From positions 27,420,906 through 27,484,905 of the forward strand of contig OX463818.1 of NCBI GenBank assembly GCA_949825045.1: a DNA stretch of 64,000 nt. Reading direction: 5' to 3'. Below are positions 37,966 to 48,887 of this stretch, piece by piece. A program made the translations under genes and the position numbers. The notes under the pieces are model-generated. The model was not told where the DNA came from. It did no database searches and saw only the letters and a list, made by a program, of their open reading frames with translations. The stretch's first letter is position 1, and each line of letters begins with the position of its first letter. The DNA is from Argyresthia goedartella (taxonomy: Eukaryota > Arthropoda > Insecta > Lepidoptera > Argyresthiidae).

Positions 37966-38260
37966 ATAACATTTCACCCGCAGGAGTCATACAGTCCCAA
38001 AACACTGAATATACCCAGATCCACACATACTGAATATGTACCAACTTACTTGTAGAATTGTAAGAAAATGACAAGAGGACCCATGCTCTTTAATCGTCTT
38101 TAGAGGCACTTGGCGTATGCTCAGAAGAGTTAGAACAGAACTTCTTTCAACAAGAGTGAAATGAAAACTCCATTGGCATATCTTAACAATGTTACATATA
38201 ACGTAAGCAACGTAGATTATGCATAGTACCTAATGTTATCGCTATTAATTTCCGTTTCAG

Positions 38261-38323
38261 GTAGATATCACCGGCCCCGGACCGAACATCCGGTTTTCCG
38301 GGAAAGTCAAAGCAACCTGTCAG
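38261..38323 (+). other. 63-nt exon-like segment with strong splice sites
   Basis: AATTTCCGTTTCAG precedes it and CAG|GTGAGTTT follows. It is open in one frame (VDITGPGPNIRFSGKVKATC), but that frame does not match the phase needed to enter the inscuteable start exon at 56395. If used there it would be 5' UTR. It could instead belong to another transcript. Confidence 0.4.
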
Positions 38324-39255
38324 GTGAGTTTAGACTCGTGTCTGTCTGTAGTTAAAGACCTTTTACACTGTAGTGCATTAGTTATAATCAATTATAAGTT
38401 CGGTATATGCACATGTACTAATAAGTGTAGTACACAACCAATTAGTACAGAAATAAGGATAACCTTTACAATATTACAATTACAAAAGTAGTGGCTGGAT
38501 TACGAATTCGATGAGATCATGCAATTGGATTTCAGCAACTAAACGAATAGGTAGGTATAATAAAATAACACAAGAGCCCGTGAGCCCTTTCCCAAACAGG
38601 GTGCCAGAGGCATAATAGTGCTCACGTGAAAAGTGTATTTGAATTTAGGCTTTATTTTTCATATAAATTGCCCAACTTGTTTTACTGCAAGCACTAAAAC
38701 AAAAAAGCATTAATTCTAAATCAGCATAATGATGACTCATTTTTAAAACGAAATAAACACAGATCCGCAATTCGTACTACACCGTAATAAGTCAATTTAG
38801 TCGTTTCTTGGAAGTCGAGTATACATTCTCCGAGGACCGAAGGTAGTAGCCACCAGGTTTAAGAATGGAGTCGCGTCATCGACGCCGGTGCGGTGACTCA
38901 AGCGCTCTTTGCCAGTCAGTGATGATTAGTATCGAGTCTTCCGAGATGATAACACAGATATTTTAAATATGTCTTGAAGAGAAGGTGGGAAGGCATACGG
39001 GTGTTCCGTTAATTCAGAGCTTCCAAAACTTATTTTTACTAGTGACTCCCTTGGGTTATTGCTATTTTTTGCGACGCCACTCAACTGGCCAAAAAGAACC
39101 TAGACTACCAGTTGTAATAGTAGCCTAGTAACAAGCTATCAGAAAAACTCGAAATAAATTTTACATTTTTTATTAGAAAATAAGGAACAAAACATAACAA
39201 TAATAATTAAAAGAGGTAGGTAGGTACCTATTTATATAACTTTGTTGGCTGGCTA
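38324..39255. other. noncoding
   Basis: No exon recognised. An AT-rich tract near 39160-39240 holds GGTAGGTAGGTACC. Confidence 0.35.
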
Positions 39256-40482
39256 CTAATGAGAAGGATGTGCCTGCTTTTCTGAACTTAGCTTGTCAAA
39301 ACGGTGCTCAAGTTGGCAATCGCCGCTCTCATCTCTTAATCCACACTTATTTTCGGCCTGTACTTGTTCTTTATTACTGCAACTGCAGGAAAGCCTGTTT
39401 TTCACAAGTACGATGAGCAAATAGCAAGAAGCAAATGTTAGTAGAACTCTCAATTCGTAATTTCGTAATTTATTTATTGTACTAAACAAAACAGACATAC
39501 AGATAACTTATGATAGAAAAAAACATGTACAAAGGCGAGCTTATCTCTAAAAAGAGATTTCTTCCAGCAAACCATGTTGGATAGGAGACGGAGATGATAG
39601 GTAAGGGAAAGAATTGCGCGTACAATTAAGACTATATTCTAATATAATACATATTACACATACATAAAACCCAATTGCTAAGAAATATAGACTACATACA
39701 CAGTTACATAAATACAGCATATCAATAAATATCTTACAAATATACTAATACTAATACATTATATAGCTAAATAGAAAGTGAAAGATAGTGCTTCTTTAGT
39801 CGGTTCTTAAAGATATTCAGTGATGGACTGTCCCTGATGGTGCAGGGAAGTTCATTCCACAGCCGTATAGCGCGGATTCTAAACCCGTGCTCGTAGGTTG
39901 CAGTGGAGCGTTGTGGGGCTTTAAGCATAGTAGCCATGTGAGTTCTCGAGGCCTGCATGAAGAAAGAAATTCGAAGCGATCACGCAGGAAGTTAGGGTAC
40001 CGAGGGTTCCACAAAATATTGTAGAGCAGGCATAGGATATGAGAGTCCCGTCGAAGATGAATCGGAAGCCAATTCAACTCCCTGCGATGTTGAGAAACGT
40101 GATCATATTTTCGCAGTCCGAAGATGAACCGAATCCCGAGGTTTCGAAGTCGTTCGAGTTTGTTCAGTTGCTCTTCATTTGCGCTTACCCAGCAAACATC
40201 AGCATAGTCAATGAGGGGAAGTAAAAGAGACTGGGCGAATTCTGCAGTGCTGGCACGATATTTGGGAGAAACTGAGCTCCAAAATTCAAGCATTCATTGG
40301 AGCTTAAGCCTGGAGTCCGAGGACCATTCTGTCAATAGTTCTTCTTGCTCTGTTGAAGGTGTTGTTGGTAAGGTCGATTGGAAAGGGTTTCGAACCCAGT
40401 CATATTGCTCCATATTTCCGGGAAAATATTTTTCAAAATATTTGCTTAATGATGATAAGTGTATGACATTCAACTACAACAC
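39256..40482 (-). pseudogene. hAT transposase (ZBED5/GTF2IRD2-like type) interrupted by a LINE
   Basis: On the minus strand the upstream half (about 40482-40250) reads LSSLSKYFEKYFPG, EQYDWVRNPF, EQEELLTEWSSDSRLKLQ, a TGA, then LEFWSSVSPKY. The downstream half (39478-39259) resumes with YELRVLLTFASCYL, NKCGLRDESGDCQLEHRF and ends in the family-typical SSEKQAHPSH before its stop. Between them lies LINE coding sequence. Domain order and the C-terminal end fit the hAT group related to ZBED5/FAM200 proteins. The N-terminal part is absent, so this is a relic. Confidence 0.75.
39485..40250 (-). mobile_element. 5'-truncated LINE inserted in the hAT relic
   Basis: The minus strand starts abruptly with FAQSLLLPLIDYADVCW and continues NKLERLRNLGIRFIFGLRK, RRELNWLPIHLRRD, then after a frameshift RAIRLWNELPCTIRDSPSLN and FKNRLKKHYLSLSI (stop at 39767). 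This is the C-terminal region of an insect non-LTR reverse transcriptase. The 3' UTR holds AAGAAATCTCTTTTTAGAGA and ends in an AATAAATAAAT tail near 39490. The same 3' UTR motif occurs alone at 44930-45065. Confidence 0.75.
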
Positions 40483-40513
40483 ATTGAGGAAGCTCACTCG
40501 GCTCGGTCACGTC

Positions 40514-40575
40514 GACACAGACAGCCAATCTGCAGACACAGACAGCCAATCTGCAGACACAGACAGCCAATCTGC
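40514..40575 (+). repeat. three-copy 21-bp tandem repeat
   Basis: GACACAGACAGCCAATCTGC plus A occurs three times without change except at the last base. The (DTDSQSA)n reading is a by-product of the 21-bp period. Confidence 0.9.
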
Positions 40576-40679
40576 CAGATCGCCGCGCGCGACGCCCTAC
40601 GCACAGTTAGGGAAGCCCTGCGTTAAGTTATTCCCTCCATCCCAAAATCCAGACCTGCCTAACAAGTAACACTATGCTG

Positions 40680-43465
40680 TGCTGTGCTACCTTTGACCAG
40701 GTTGCGGTGATACTTAGTTAGAATCTGAGATAATTCCCAATTATCTTAGATTTCTTTAAAAGTATTATTAATTTTCTAAGGTTAGAATGTTAGATACAGC
40801 AGAATAATAATAATAATAATACCTTGGACACCATTTACACACATGCACAACTACTGCTCAAGAAAACGGCAACTTAAATGTCGCAGTGGCAAAATGAAGT
40901 GTAGAAAGAATGTCAAAATATCTTTAGGATCTGGGAACATTTTTAAATTTAATTAAATAATAAAGTGTGATTTAAAATGAGATTGCTTAATTTACATACA
41001 ACTGATACTTAAATAAAACCGGATGAAACGAAATCAATTCACAATAGAACTCCATTCTCATTCAAACCAGGTCATTGTGTGCCATACTGACACGAATGTA
41101 TGAGTACAGAGTATGACTTGAATGTATGACACAACCCCCAGTACCGACGTACCGTACACCTACTGATAACATCGAAATGACAGGCCTTTGAGTCTAAATT
41201 TAATCGCCGCTTCCGGAGATTGTGCGCCACTGATTTGATATCATATCATTTCTTACACAGAAGTAATATGATAGAAATGGACCTGGTGGGTTACCACAAT
41301 CTTTTTCCGATTCTAATTAGGTTCAAATCTAGAACATCACCATGGCAACCATTTCCATTCCAATTCGCCATAATGGGCTTTATTTACCTAATGCCAAGAC
41401 TTGTTTTAAGACGGTCTCGGTAATTTTGCGGATCAAATTAGGTTCCTAATCTGAATCGGCGTAAGACGTTGTGGTAAGGACTTTTTGGAAGAGTTTATGA
41501 TGAACTCCATAGCTGTGGCGATGGGCCAGGCCCTGAGGTATTGAATAATTGGCTGGGCGTGGACGCAACTTTTCCTCGAAAAATGAAAATGACACTGTTT
41601 TGTTCGTAAATATATAAATATGGAGATTTCCCTTAGTTACGTAAAATAATGTACCTATAATCTCAGTTATAGATTATGACGTCAACGAAAGTTAAAACAT
41701 CCATACTAATTTTAGTATTATTCGAAAGTTGTAATAAACTTCGGAGTGGCTGACCGTTGATAGTTCTCGTTGACAAAGCCGAGTCAACTTGAAATTTATA
41801 AATGCACTTTAATGTATTTTTGATCACATATCATCGAATATCACAGGAAACATCAATCTGAGTTCCGTGCGTCTTTCTCTGCCCGGGGCGCAATAAATTT
41901 GTTCTTTTTTTTGGTAATTTGTAGGCCATAACCATTATGGGACGGTTTTATTTTATCTAAAAAAAAAGACAAGTTGGGTGGAGGATAGTTCAAGATTTAT
42001 CAAGTTTATGTGTGGGTAGTGACTGACCACCATGGTATTTTTTTGATTTGCGATTGCGACCATATGTTTTTTGGGGAAAGTTGCTCATAATGATGGTTAC
42101 TATTATTCCCTAAAGTATGGTCGGCTAATGAAACGTCGCCTGTATGTGGTTTATATTATGCTCGTATGCCGTGTGCCGTGCAGCATATATGTCGTAAAAT
42201 AATTTTATTTATTATTATTATTAATATTATTATTTTATTTATTAATCTTAGAATCGAGCATGTCATGAATTAGCCAACCGTAGTTGAATAAAAACTGTCA
42301 TTGAACGAAGAAATATTTTAGGGAATAACACTGCGGTAGCTAGCTTAGGTGAAGACTAAAGGTGGCGAGCGCAGCGAAGCCCCCGAATAGTCTTCTTGTT
42401 AGATTGACATGTTTATCACAAAAAATATTAGGTAGGTAGTAATAAATAAAAATTATTTTAAAATGACATGTTTCATCAAATTCAACCCTTTCTGACCATG
42501 TCATGAAATGCTCGGCCACATCATGAAATGCAAGTCTATGACACATACATTCGACACATACATAGTATTAATCTATTAAGTCTTATAAAGAGGACACTAT
42601 AAAATGTAAAATCCTGCCTTATTGTTAAATGTAGCTATCTATTCGAAGTCATCGACTCATAGCCCGGATGCACCTCAGTCGGCATCTCAAATTTTGAGCG
42701 ATACTCTCACTCATCAAAGTATTACTGTCATTGTCTCGCGCCCGGGAATTGGTAGCTTCAGTAAGCCATTTAAGTGCCACTTTAATTGAGCAGCAGTCTG
42801 CGCATTCGGCCACCTATCACATATTGTAACTGTGTCAATCACGAAGTGACAATCACAACAGCTCAAGGTGGGTACCGACTTGTTGCAATAATGCTGGTGA
42901 CTTCTTCAAGTCATGACGCGGGTAATCCGTGAAGGGTTGCATGGAGCCAGTTTTCTGAACTTGTCCTATATGTATAGGACAAGTTCACCAAAAACCATTT
43001 CGTAGTCAAAAACTGAAAATGTTTGCCTAAACTAAACTCTTTGTAAGGATCGGAAGGACTCGAAAGGATCCGAATTACGAAATCACATTTTTTTTGGAAC
43101 TGGAACATATTTATTACCTTTTCAAGGTACCTACCTTTAGCGTTTTAAAATGTCAGTCACGGAATATTCATTAGTTGTGCGATTCAATAAAAAATCACAC
43201 AATTGTTAGTTTCTACTTGTTGCGTAATCTCAATGAAATGTGACCTAATCATGGGTTCGATCAACAACACCATTTTTATATAAAGCTTTTAAAAAGTCAA
43301 CAGAGCGACACAATGAAGAAAACTAAATTAGAGCAAGTTATTGATAATTTTTAATTTTAATGCAAACATTACAAATATGTTAATACCGAATTTATTTTGA
43401 AATTTTAACCCTACGTTTAATCAGTCCTAAAAGAAATGAATTAAATACGATCTACACATTATTTG
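40680..43465. other. noncoding 2.8 kb with small repeat fragments
   Basis: It holds a SINE family S tail (40805-40850), a TTA-rich run (42205-42245), a family H fragment (42310-42410: AGGTGAAGACTAAAGGTGGC and GAGCGCAGCGAAGC), and a 14-bp-arm hairpin at 42957-42986 (GAACTTGTCCTATA and its inverse). No exon recognised. Confidence 0.4.
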
Positions 43466-43994
43466 CCGCCATACCCAGAGTCGTTTAATGATTAACTAAG
43501 GATTACTTACCGCCATACCCAGAGTCGTTTAATGATTAACTAAGGATTACTTACCCCCATACCCAGAGTCGTTTAATGATTAACTAAGGATTACTTACCG
43601 CCATACCCAGAGTCGTTTAATGATTAACTAAGTATTACTTACCGCCATGCCCAGAGTAGTTTAATGATTAACTAAGGATTACTTACCGCCATACCCAGAG
43701 TCGTTTAATGATTAACTAAGGATTACTTACCGCCATACCCAGAGTCGTTTAATGATTAACTAAGGATTACTTACCGTCATACCCAGAGTCGTTTAATGAT
43801 TAACTAAGGATTACTTACCGTCATACCCAGAGTCGTTTAATGATTAACTAAGGATTACTTACCGTCATACCCAGAGTCGTTTAATAATTAACTAAGGATT
43901 ACATACTTACCGCCATACCCAGAGTCGTTTAATGATTAACTAAGGATTACTTACCGCCATACCCAGAGCTGTTTAGTGATTAATTAAGGATTAC
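43466..43994 (+). repeat. twelve-copy 44-bp tandem repeat with homeodomain-like core
   Basis: Twelve units carry CCGCCATACCCAGAG, then TCGTTTAATGATTAACTAAG, then GATTACTTA. Variation is limited to a few bases (GTCAT for GCCAT in copies 8-10, a TACA insertion after copy 10, changes in copies 5 and 12). TTTAATGATTAAC is close to the palindromic HNF1-type homeodomain site GTTAATNATTAAC, and GGATTA is a Bicoid/Otx-type core. Whether anything binds is unknown. Confidence 0.95.
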
Positions 43995-44929
43995 ATAATG
44001 AACGATTTTGTATGTAAATTCAACTTTGGAATCGGATGAATCGTTAATTAAATGACTCTGAGTACGGAGGTGAGATATTTATTTTAAAGAAAATATTAAA
44101 ACATAACGAAGTGGCGGGCGAAGGGAGGGCAGCGCGGGCATGTGGCGTGAATTCCCTGTGTGATCGGACTTTTCCTTGATAGCTTGAAACCGCGATGCTA
44201 GCGTGCCATTTTTGATTTTGAGTTTTGTATAATGATCTGACGGTCTGGATATCGGCTCATGTATATCCGATACGATTGTGCCGACGTTTCGCCAGTTCTT
44301 TAATAGTAAATTTTGTGTGACGTGGGGCTACCCCATCGCCGCAGACATGGAGAGCATAAGATTATAAAACATGACATTGCAATACAAAATAAAAGCACAT
44401 CGGATGGCTCCGATTAGCAAAACTCTAATTGCACGCAAGCAGAAAATAACGACAGAAAAAAAATAACAAAAACTTCCTCGTATGTAACTGGCCACTAGGT
44501 ACGACGACCACAATTATATCAAACCTCTTTGGACGTAATACAGTGGCGATGGCGCATGGCTATGCGGTCAGCCATGGAAATCTACGTGTTCGGAATTCAA
44601 ACTGATTCACCAGGAATTCAAAATGGCTGCCGGTGTCATCCTCTCTTGCTAGAGAAATCCCGGAATAATTTGGTGTTGACTACTTTATTTCTTAGATCCC
44701 TATATTATGTTGGTTTGACTACAACTTAGGTCAGATAGATAAATGGGAATTTTTATGCGATCCAGGGGATGCTAAGGGGAAAACGCTTATTTGTAGTACT
44801 TACCTATACCTAAATTAAGAATAGATTTTATGGTTCAAAAGGTAATAGGGAAAGACGATTGAAAATTTGTTAGTTAATTTTATAATTACTGAAGAACCAA
44901 CACTTTCAATATAGGTACTTTATTGCAAG
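43995..44929. other. noncoding
   Basis: No supported exon. The 44100-44350 part is GC-richer and includes CCGACGTTTCGCCAG, but I recognise no gene. Confidence 0.35.
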
Positions 44930-45065
44930 GTAAAAAATGAATATATCTAAAAAGAGATTTCTTAAAGCAAACCTAGGCAGGATAGGACAGTCTATTGCTA
45001 ATAAGGGCAGTCTGGCAAACAATAAATTAAGTTCACTACCTAATAACAAATAAAATATAGTAAGA
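44930..45065 (-). mobile_element. 3' end fragment of the LINE family seen at 39.5 kb
   Basis: The minus strand carries TTGCTTTAAGAAATCTCTTT, TTAGATATA and AATAAAGTACCTA, matching the 3' UTR at 39500-39600. No coding part remains, so it is a strongly 5'-truncated copy. Confidence 0.6.
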
Positions 45066-45097
45066 GTAATATAATACATTCATCGTATAATATATAT

Positions 45098-45425
45098 ATC
45101 ACCGTAAGATTATCAAAACCGTTAGTTTATAAACTACCGCGTTAGTTTGTAAACCATCGAAAAATTGTAAACCAAACCGACTGGGTTTACAATTTACGTT
45201 TCTTTTGTTCTTACAAATCAACCTAATACGAAGAGTAGAGGGGGAGATTCGCTATTTGCCCTGGTATTTCGTTTGCAATTCAAGTTTAAACCAGTACACA
45301 ATTTAATAGTTTTATTATGAACTAACGCGTCATATCGTAAGCAGTACGTTACAGTTTACCAATTATCAATAGTTTGTAAACTAACACAAAAAACGTTAGA
45401 TTATAAACTAAATCATCACGAATCA
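45098..45425 (+). repeat. interspersed repeat K, copy 2
   Basis: TCACCGTAAGATTATCAAAA opens it. TTAGTTTATAAACTA, TTTGTAAACTAAC and ACGTTAGATTATAAACTA follow, several as small inverted pairs. Confidence 0.55.
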
Positions 45426-45508
45426 GTTAATTTCACTACGAAACACACTTCCATTCAGAAAGTATCTATTTTTTTGCAGTTGATACCCAGATAGCGCATT
45501 TCAATATT

Positions 45509-45845
45509 AAAAAGGCAACAAATATAATGCATCACCAAAATATTTTTTTCCTACCCAAAATGGATAAATGAACACCAAAAGTTGCGAAAAATATCAGGGC
45601 AAAATACTGAGGTAGCTTAGGTGAAGGGTAAAGGGGGTGAGCGAAGCGAAGCCCACTTTATCCTTCGTGTTAGGTTGAACAAAAAATACTTAAAACATAA
45701 ACTTAAGTACCCAAAACATAAAAAAAAAGTTTGGTGATCATTTATCCAAACACAATTTGGTGGACATTTATCCATTCTGGCAGTCATTTCGAATTTATTG
45801 GTAGTAAAATAGGTGCGTTTTTGGTAATCGTTTAAACACAAGCCT
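45509..45845 (+). repeat. interspersed family H, long copy 1
   Basis: It is collinear with 60665-61005 over about 335 bp: CAACAAATATAATG, TACCCAAAATGGATAAATGA, TATCAGGGCAAAATACTG, AGGTGAAGGGTAAAGG, TGAGCGAAGCGAAGC, CCTTCGTGTTAGGTTGAAC, ATTTGGTGGACATTTATCC. The core folds as GGGT-GAGC-GAAGCGAAG-CCCA. Noncoding. Confidence 0.8.
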
Positions 45846-46402
45846 TTTAAAAAGGCTATTAAAAAAATGGGAGGGTGAGTTTTTTTTTGTCGACGAATTT
45901 CTATTATCTTCAACCCAGATGGTTATGTGCACTCTATGAAGACTCACACTGTATAATGTAGGTAACTAAGCAGCAGTCATCGAGCACGTGCAATCAGTAT
46001 GCAACACTAGCGATTAGAGATCAGCCCCAGTTAGCAGGTGATATCGTCTCGGCTGCAAACCACTTGTTTTGCTACATTCCAGCGGATATGACTCGAACAG
46101 CTGGACTAATGGTTGGCGTATTGAATACCGGTAAGTCTTATGTATCGACGGAGTTTGCCGGGTGCTGGCTTGATAAGGCTGCGCTGTTTCCGTTGCTATG
46201 TCAATATTGTTGTTTTTTATTATTTAAAACTAGTAGGTACAATACACAGTACTACCTAGTAGTACAGTACTAACTTTACCGCTCTACACTTCTGGTTTTA
46301 GTCGCTGAAAGGGGTCCAGATGCCCTGGAAACTTGAAATTTGGCACTGAGGTGTAGTATTTTATGGTGAATATCTGAAAACAGTTAATTGATTTATGATA
46401 AT

Positions 46403-46790
46403 AAAAAAAATGGCCAAGTGCGCGTCGGACTCGCGCCGTCCGTCCGTTCTATTAAAACGGCAAAAAAACACGTTTGTTTGTATTATTGTAATATTCTTTT
46501 TAATTTTTAAAGTGAATATATAACTAAATATTGCAAGCGTTGTCGTTATCGTTATCGAGGAAATACGAGAAAAAAAGTGCGTTTGTTGTATGGGAGCCCC
46601 CGTAAATATTTATTTTATTCTGTTTTTTAGTGTTTGTTGTTATAGCGGCAACAGAAATACATCATCTGTAAACATTTCAATTGTCTAACTATCACGGTTC
46701 ATGAGATACAGCCTGGTGACAGACGGACGGACGGACAGCGGGGGCTTAGGAATAGGGTCCCGTTTGGCACCCTTCGGGTGCCGAACCCTG
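46403..46790 (+). repeat. interspersed repeat G, third copy with internal replacement
   Basis: The ends match 28106-28525 (GGCCAAGTGCGCGTCGGACT; GGCACCCTTCGGGTGCCGAA), with TATGGGAGCCCCCGTAAATA and only three GGAC units. The 46440-46560 interior differs from the other copies. Confidence 0.8.
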
Positions 46791-46871
46791 GATATGATGA
46801 TTTTGATTTTGGTTAATGTTTTCAAGAGCATCATCATTTTCAATCAACATTTTAATGACAAGCTAAGCTTT

Positions 46872-46920
46872 CTTAGCCCTAATTCTCCCAAAGTGGCCCT
46901 TTGGGAGAATTAGGGCTAAG
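46872..46920. repeat. perfect 22-bp-arm hairpin
   Basis: The arm CTTAGCCCTAATTCTCCCAA+AG (46872-46893) is exactly inverted at 46899-46920 around the 5-nt loop TGGCC. Confidence 0.95.
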
Positions 46921-46939
46921 AAACTCCGACAGGTTGATT

Positions 46940-47160
46940 TTTAGATCTCATAATATTTGTTTACATAAACATAAACATTTACAATCATGCACATATAAAT
47001 TGTTCCTGGCCCCACACTAAGATACCCTGTGTTGGAGGTACCAGAAGCAGCGACGTCACGCACATATAAACAAACATACAAGTGCTGGGTTTTTTTTTCT
47101 TTACCCCCAGCCGGAGATCGAACCCGGGACCTAATAATTACAAAATTATTAACAGCGAGT
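46940..47160 (-). mobile_element. tRNA-derived SINE, family S
   Basis: The minus strand holds GGTCCCGGGTTCGATCTCCG (B box), AACACAGGGTATCTTAGTGT and GGGGCCAGGAACAA. It then ends with TGTAAATGTTTATGTTTATG. Confidence 0.7.
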
Positions 47161-47744
47161 TCTGTGTTGAGTAGGTATAACACCAAACAGTCCTGTCATT
47201 TAACGGCCGATCCCAATAACCTATCTATAACCGAGAGCTGCAGGTTACGCGGTACATTTGACAGTTGCGCTATGGGTTTTTTTCAAATTTGACACTAGAT
47301 ATAAGATAGAAGATAGGTTATCGGCCGTAAGTAATCATGACATTGTTATGTCCTTTTTTAGAAAAAAATCGCTTTTACGTTGTTTTTCAATTGCTCAAAT
47401 GGCAATTTCAAAACTACATACGTAAAATATATGTTAAAAATTAGATTCTATCAAATCAAAAGAGTTTTGTTAACCGATTGCTTTGGAGTTTTCTTCTTGT
47501 GTTTCGGAAATTCTTAGCATTGAAGATCTCGTCTTGAGCATTGTCTTGTTTTTATTTTATTTGGAATGTTTTATAAGTGGTGGATCAGCCATCACATCAC
47601 ATTCAAATCTTAACCAACATCAACATCATCATTGATAACAAGATATAAATATCTCTCAAATTAATAGATATTATATAGCGGTAGACGACCTCTGTGGAGC
47701 TGCGGCTGTGCTCCTAACCTACCATGGGGATAAAAAGAAAAAAA
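47161..47744. other. noncoding
   Basis: An inverted pair around 47200-47320 (TAACGGCCGATCCCAATAAC / GTTATCGGCC-like) is present. No exon. Confidence 0.35.
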
Positions 47745-47880
47745 CACTGGTCTTGGATGTTTATGTGTCGTCTTGTCGTCGCTGTTTCTGGTTCCCACGA
47801 CACAGGGTATCCTAGTGTGGGGCCAGAAGCAATGTAAGTGTGTGCCTATATGTAAATGTTTACGTTTTTATGTTTAGAAG
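47745..47880 (+). repeat. SINE family S body fragment
   Basis: GACACAGGGTATCCTAGTGT, GGGGCCAGAAGCAATG and GTAAATGTTTACG match the 46940-47160 copy in opposite orientation. The tRNA-like head is missing. Confidence 0.65.
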
Positions 47881-48693
47881 CAGACGCATCAGTCAAGTAT
47901 ATGCAACCATGATCTTTGTAAGTAAATTGTATTAATACTCTGCCCGCCGAATGGCTTTACTTTTGACAAACACGAATGGCTTTATTTTTAAAAACCCGTG
48001 CATTTTTGACATCTGCAATGCATGCAATGAGCAAATGTCAAAAGTAAAATAAAGAGTTGGACAAGGTATAGCCGTATTCATAAACATCGGTAAAGCCGGA
48101 AAACTGTTACTTTTCAAGACTTTCTAAGAGAATTCCTATCATAAACATTGAATTTTTAACTAGCCAACTTTCTCACTTACAATGTTTTATGTAACATCAT
48201 CAGCAGTCGTCTAGGTCGCGTTAACAAACAAATAAACAAACAGAAATCCAATAACATGGCGTGGATACCCGCGTTTTCCGGTTACGGCGGAAACCTATTT
48301 CACTTCCGCTATAATAAGATAATATGTCTCTTGGTCGAGTGTGTTCAAAATTACTATCATCTCTGAACTAGTGTGTTCAAAATTACTATCATCTCTGAAC
48401 TATCGGTTAACCATAATTTGTGATAGCTAGATATGCTGTGGACTAGTTTTGAAATGTAGAGCATGGGAAATTGCGAGGGAAAACTAACTGAGCTATGTCG
48501 TTTGATGTGGAAATCTATCATTTAATGTCATGACGTGCGTTTCTTTTATTGGTTTCTTTTTTAGAATTGTGATTTAGTTGAGAAGTATGCGTGAGTCGCG
48601 TGACACAATTATTTGAAGTTTTGCTTCTGAAGTTTGATCAGAGTAGTGCCTAATTCTTTACACAGAAAAAACAAACAAAAATCATGTCTTAGA
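47881..48693. other. noncoding with an exact 32-bp duplication
   Basis: 48338-48369 is repeated exactly at 48370-48401 (AGTGTGTTCAAAATTACTAT core). No exon recognised. Confidence 0.45.
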
Positions 48694-48887
48694 ACTCTTA
48701 CACACGAGCATCATGCGCGTACGCACCACGTTTCGGCAGCAATATTAGACGCGTCGACAGAAGACTTCGCTCGCCGATGTGCTTATTATGCTGTCGACAC
48801 GTTTTAAGCTTGCTGTCGACTACTGCCGACACGGTTTAAGCCCGCCGTCGACTGCTGCCGACGCGCAGGCTGCTAGTGTGTAAGAGC
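48694..48887. mobile_element. small TIR element
   Basis: CTCTTACACACGAGCA and TGCTAGTGTGTAAGAG are terminal inverted repeats about 195 bp apart. Inside, CTGTCGAC/CTGCCGACAC words recur with a period of roughly 30 bp. Confidence 0.5.

Noticed and set aside
38261..38323. Coding exon reading VDITGPGPNIRF
   Set aside because: The open frame does not match the phase required by the next + strand coding exon and resembles no domain I know, so I kept it only as a possible UTR exon.
40211..40669. 152-codon + strand ORF with DTDSQSA repeats
   Set aside because: It lies antisense to the hAT/LINE relic, and the repeats come from a 21-bp tandem duplication.
43466..43994. CRISPR-like array
   Set aside because: Units are contiguous 44-bp tandem copies with no unique spacers, in a eukaryotic genome.
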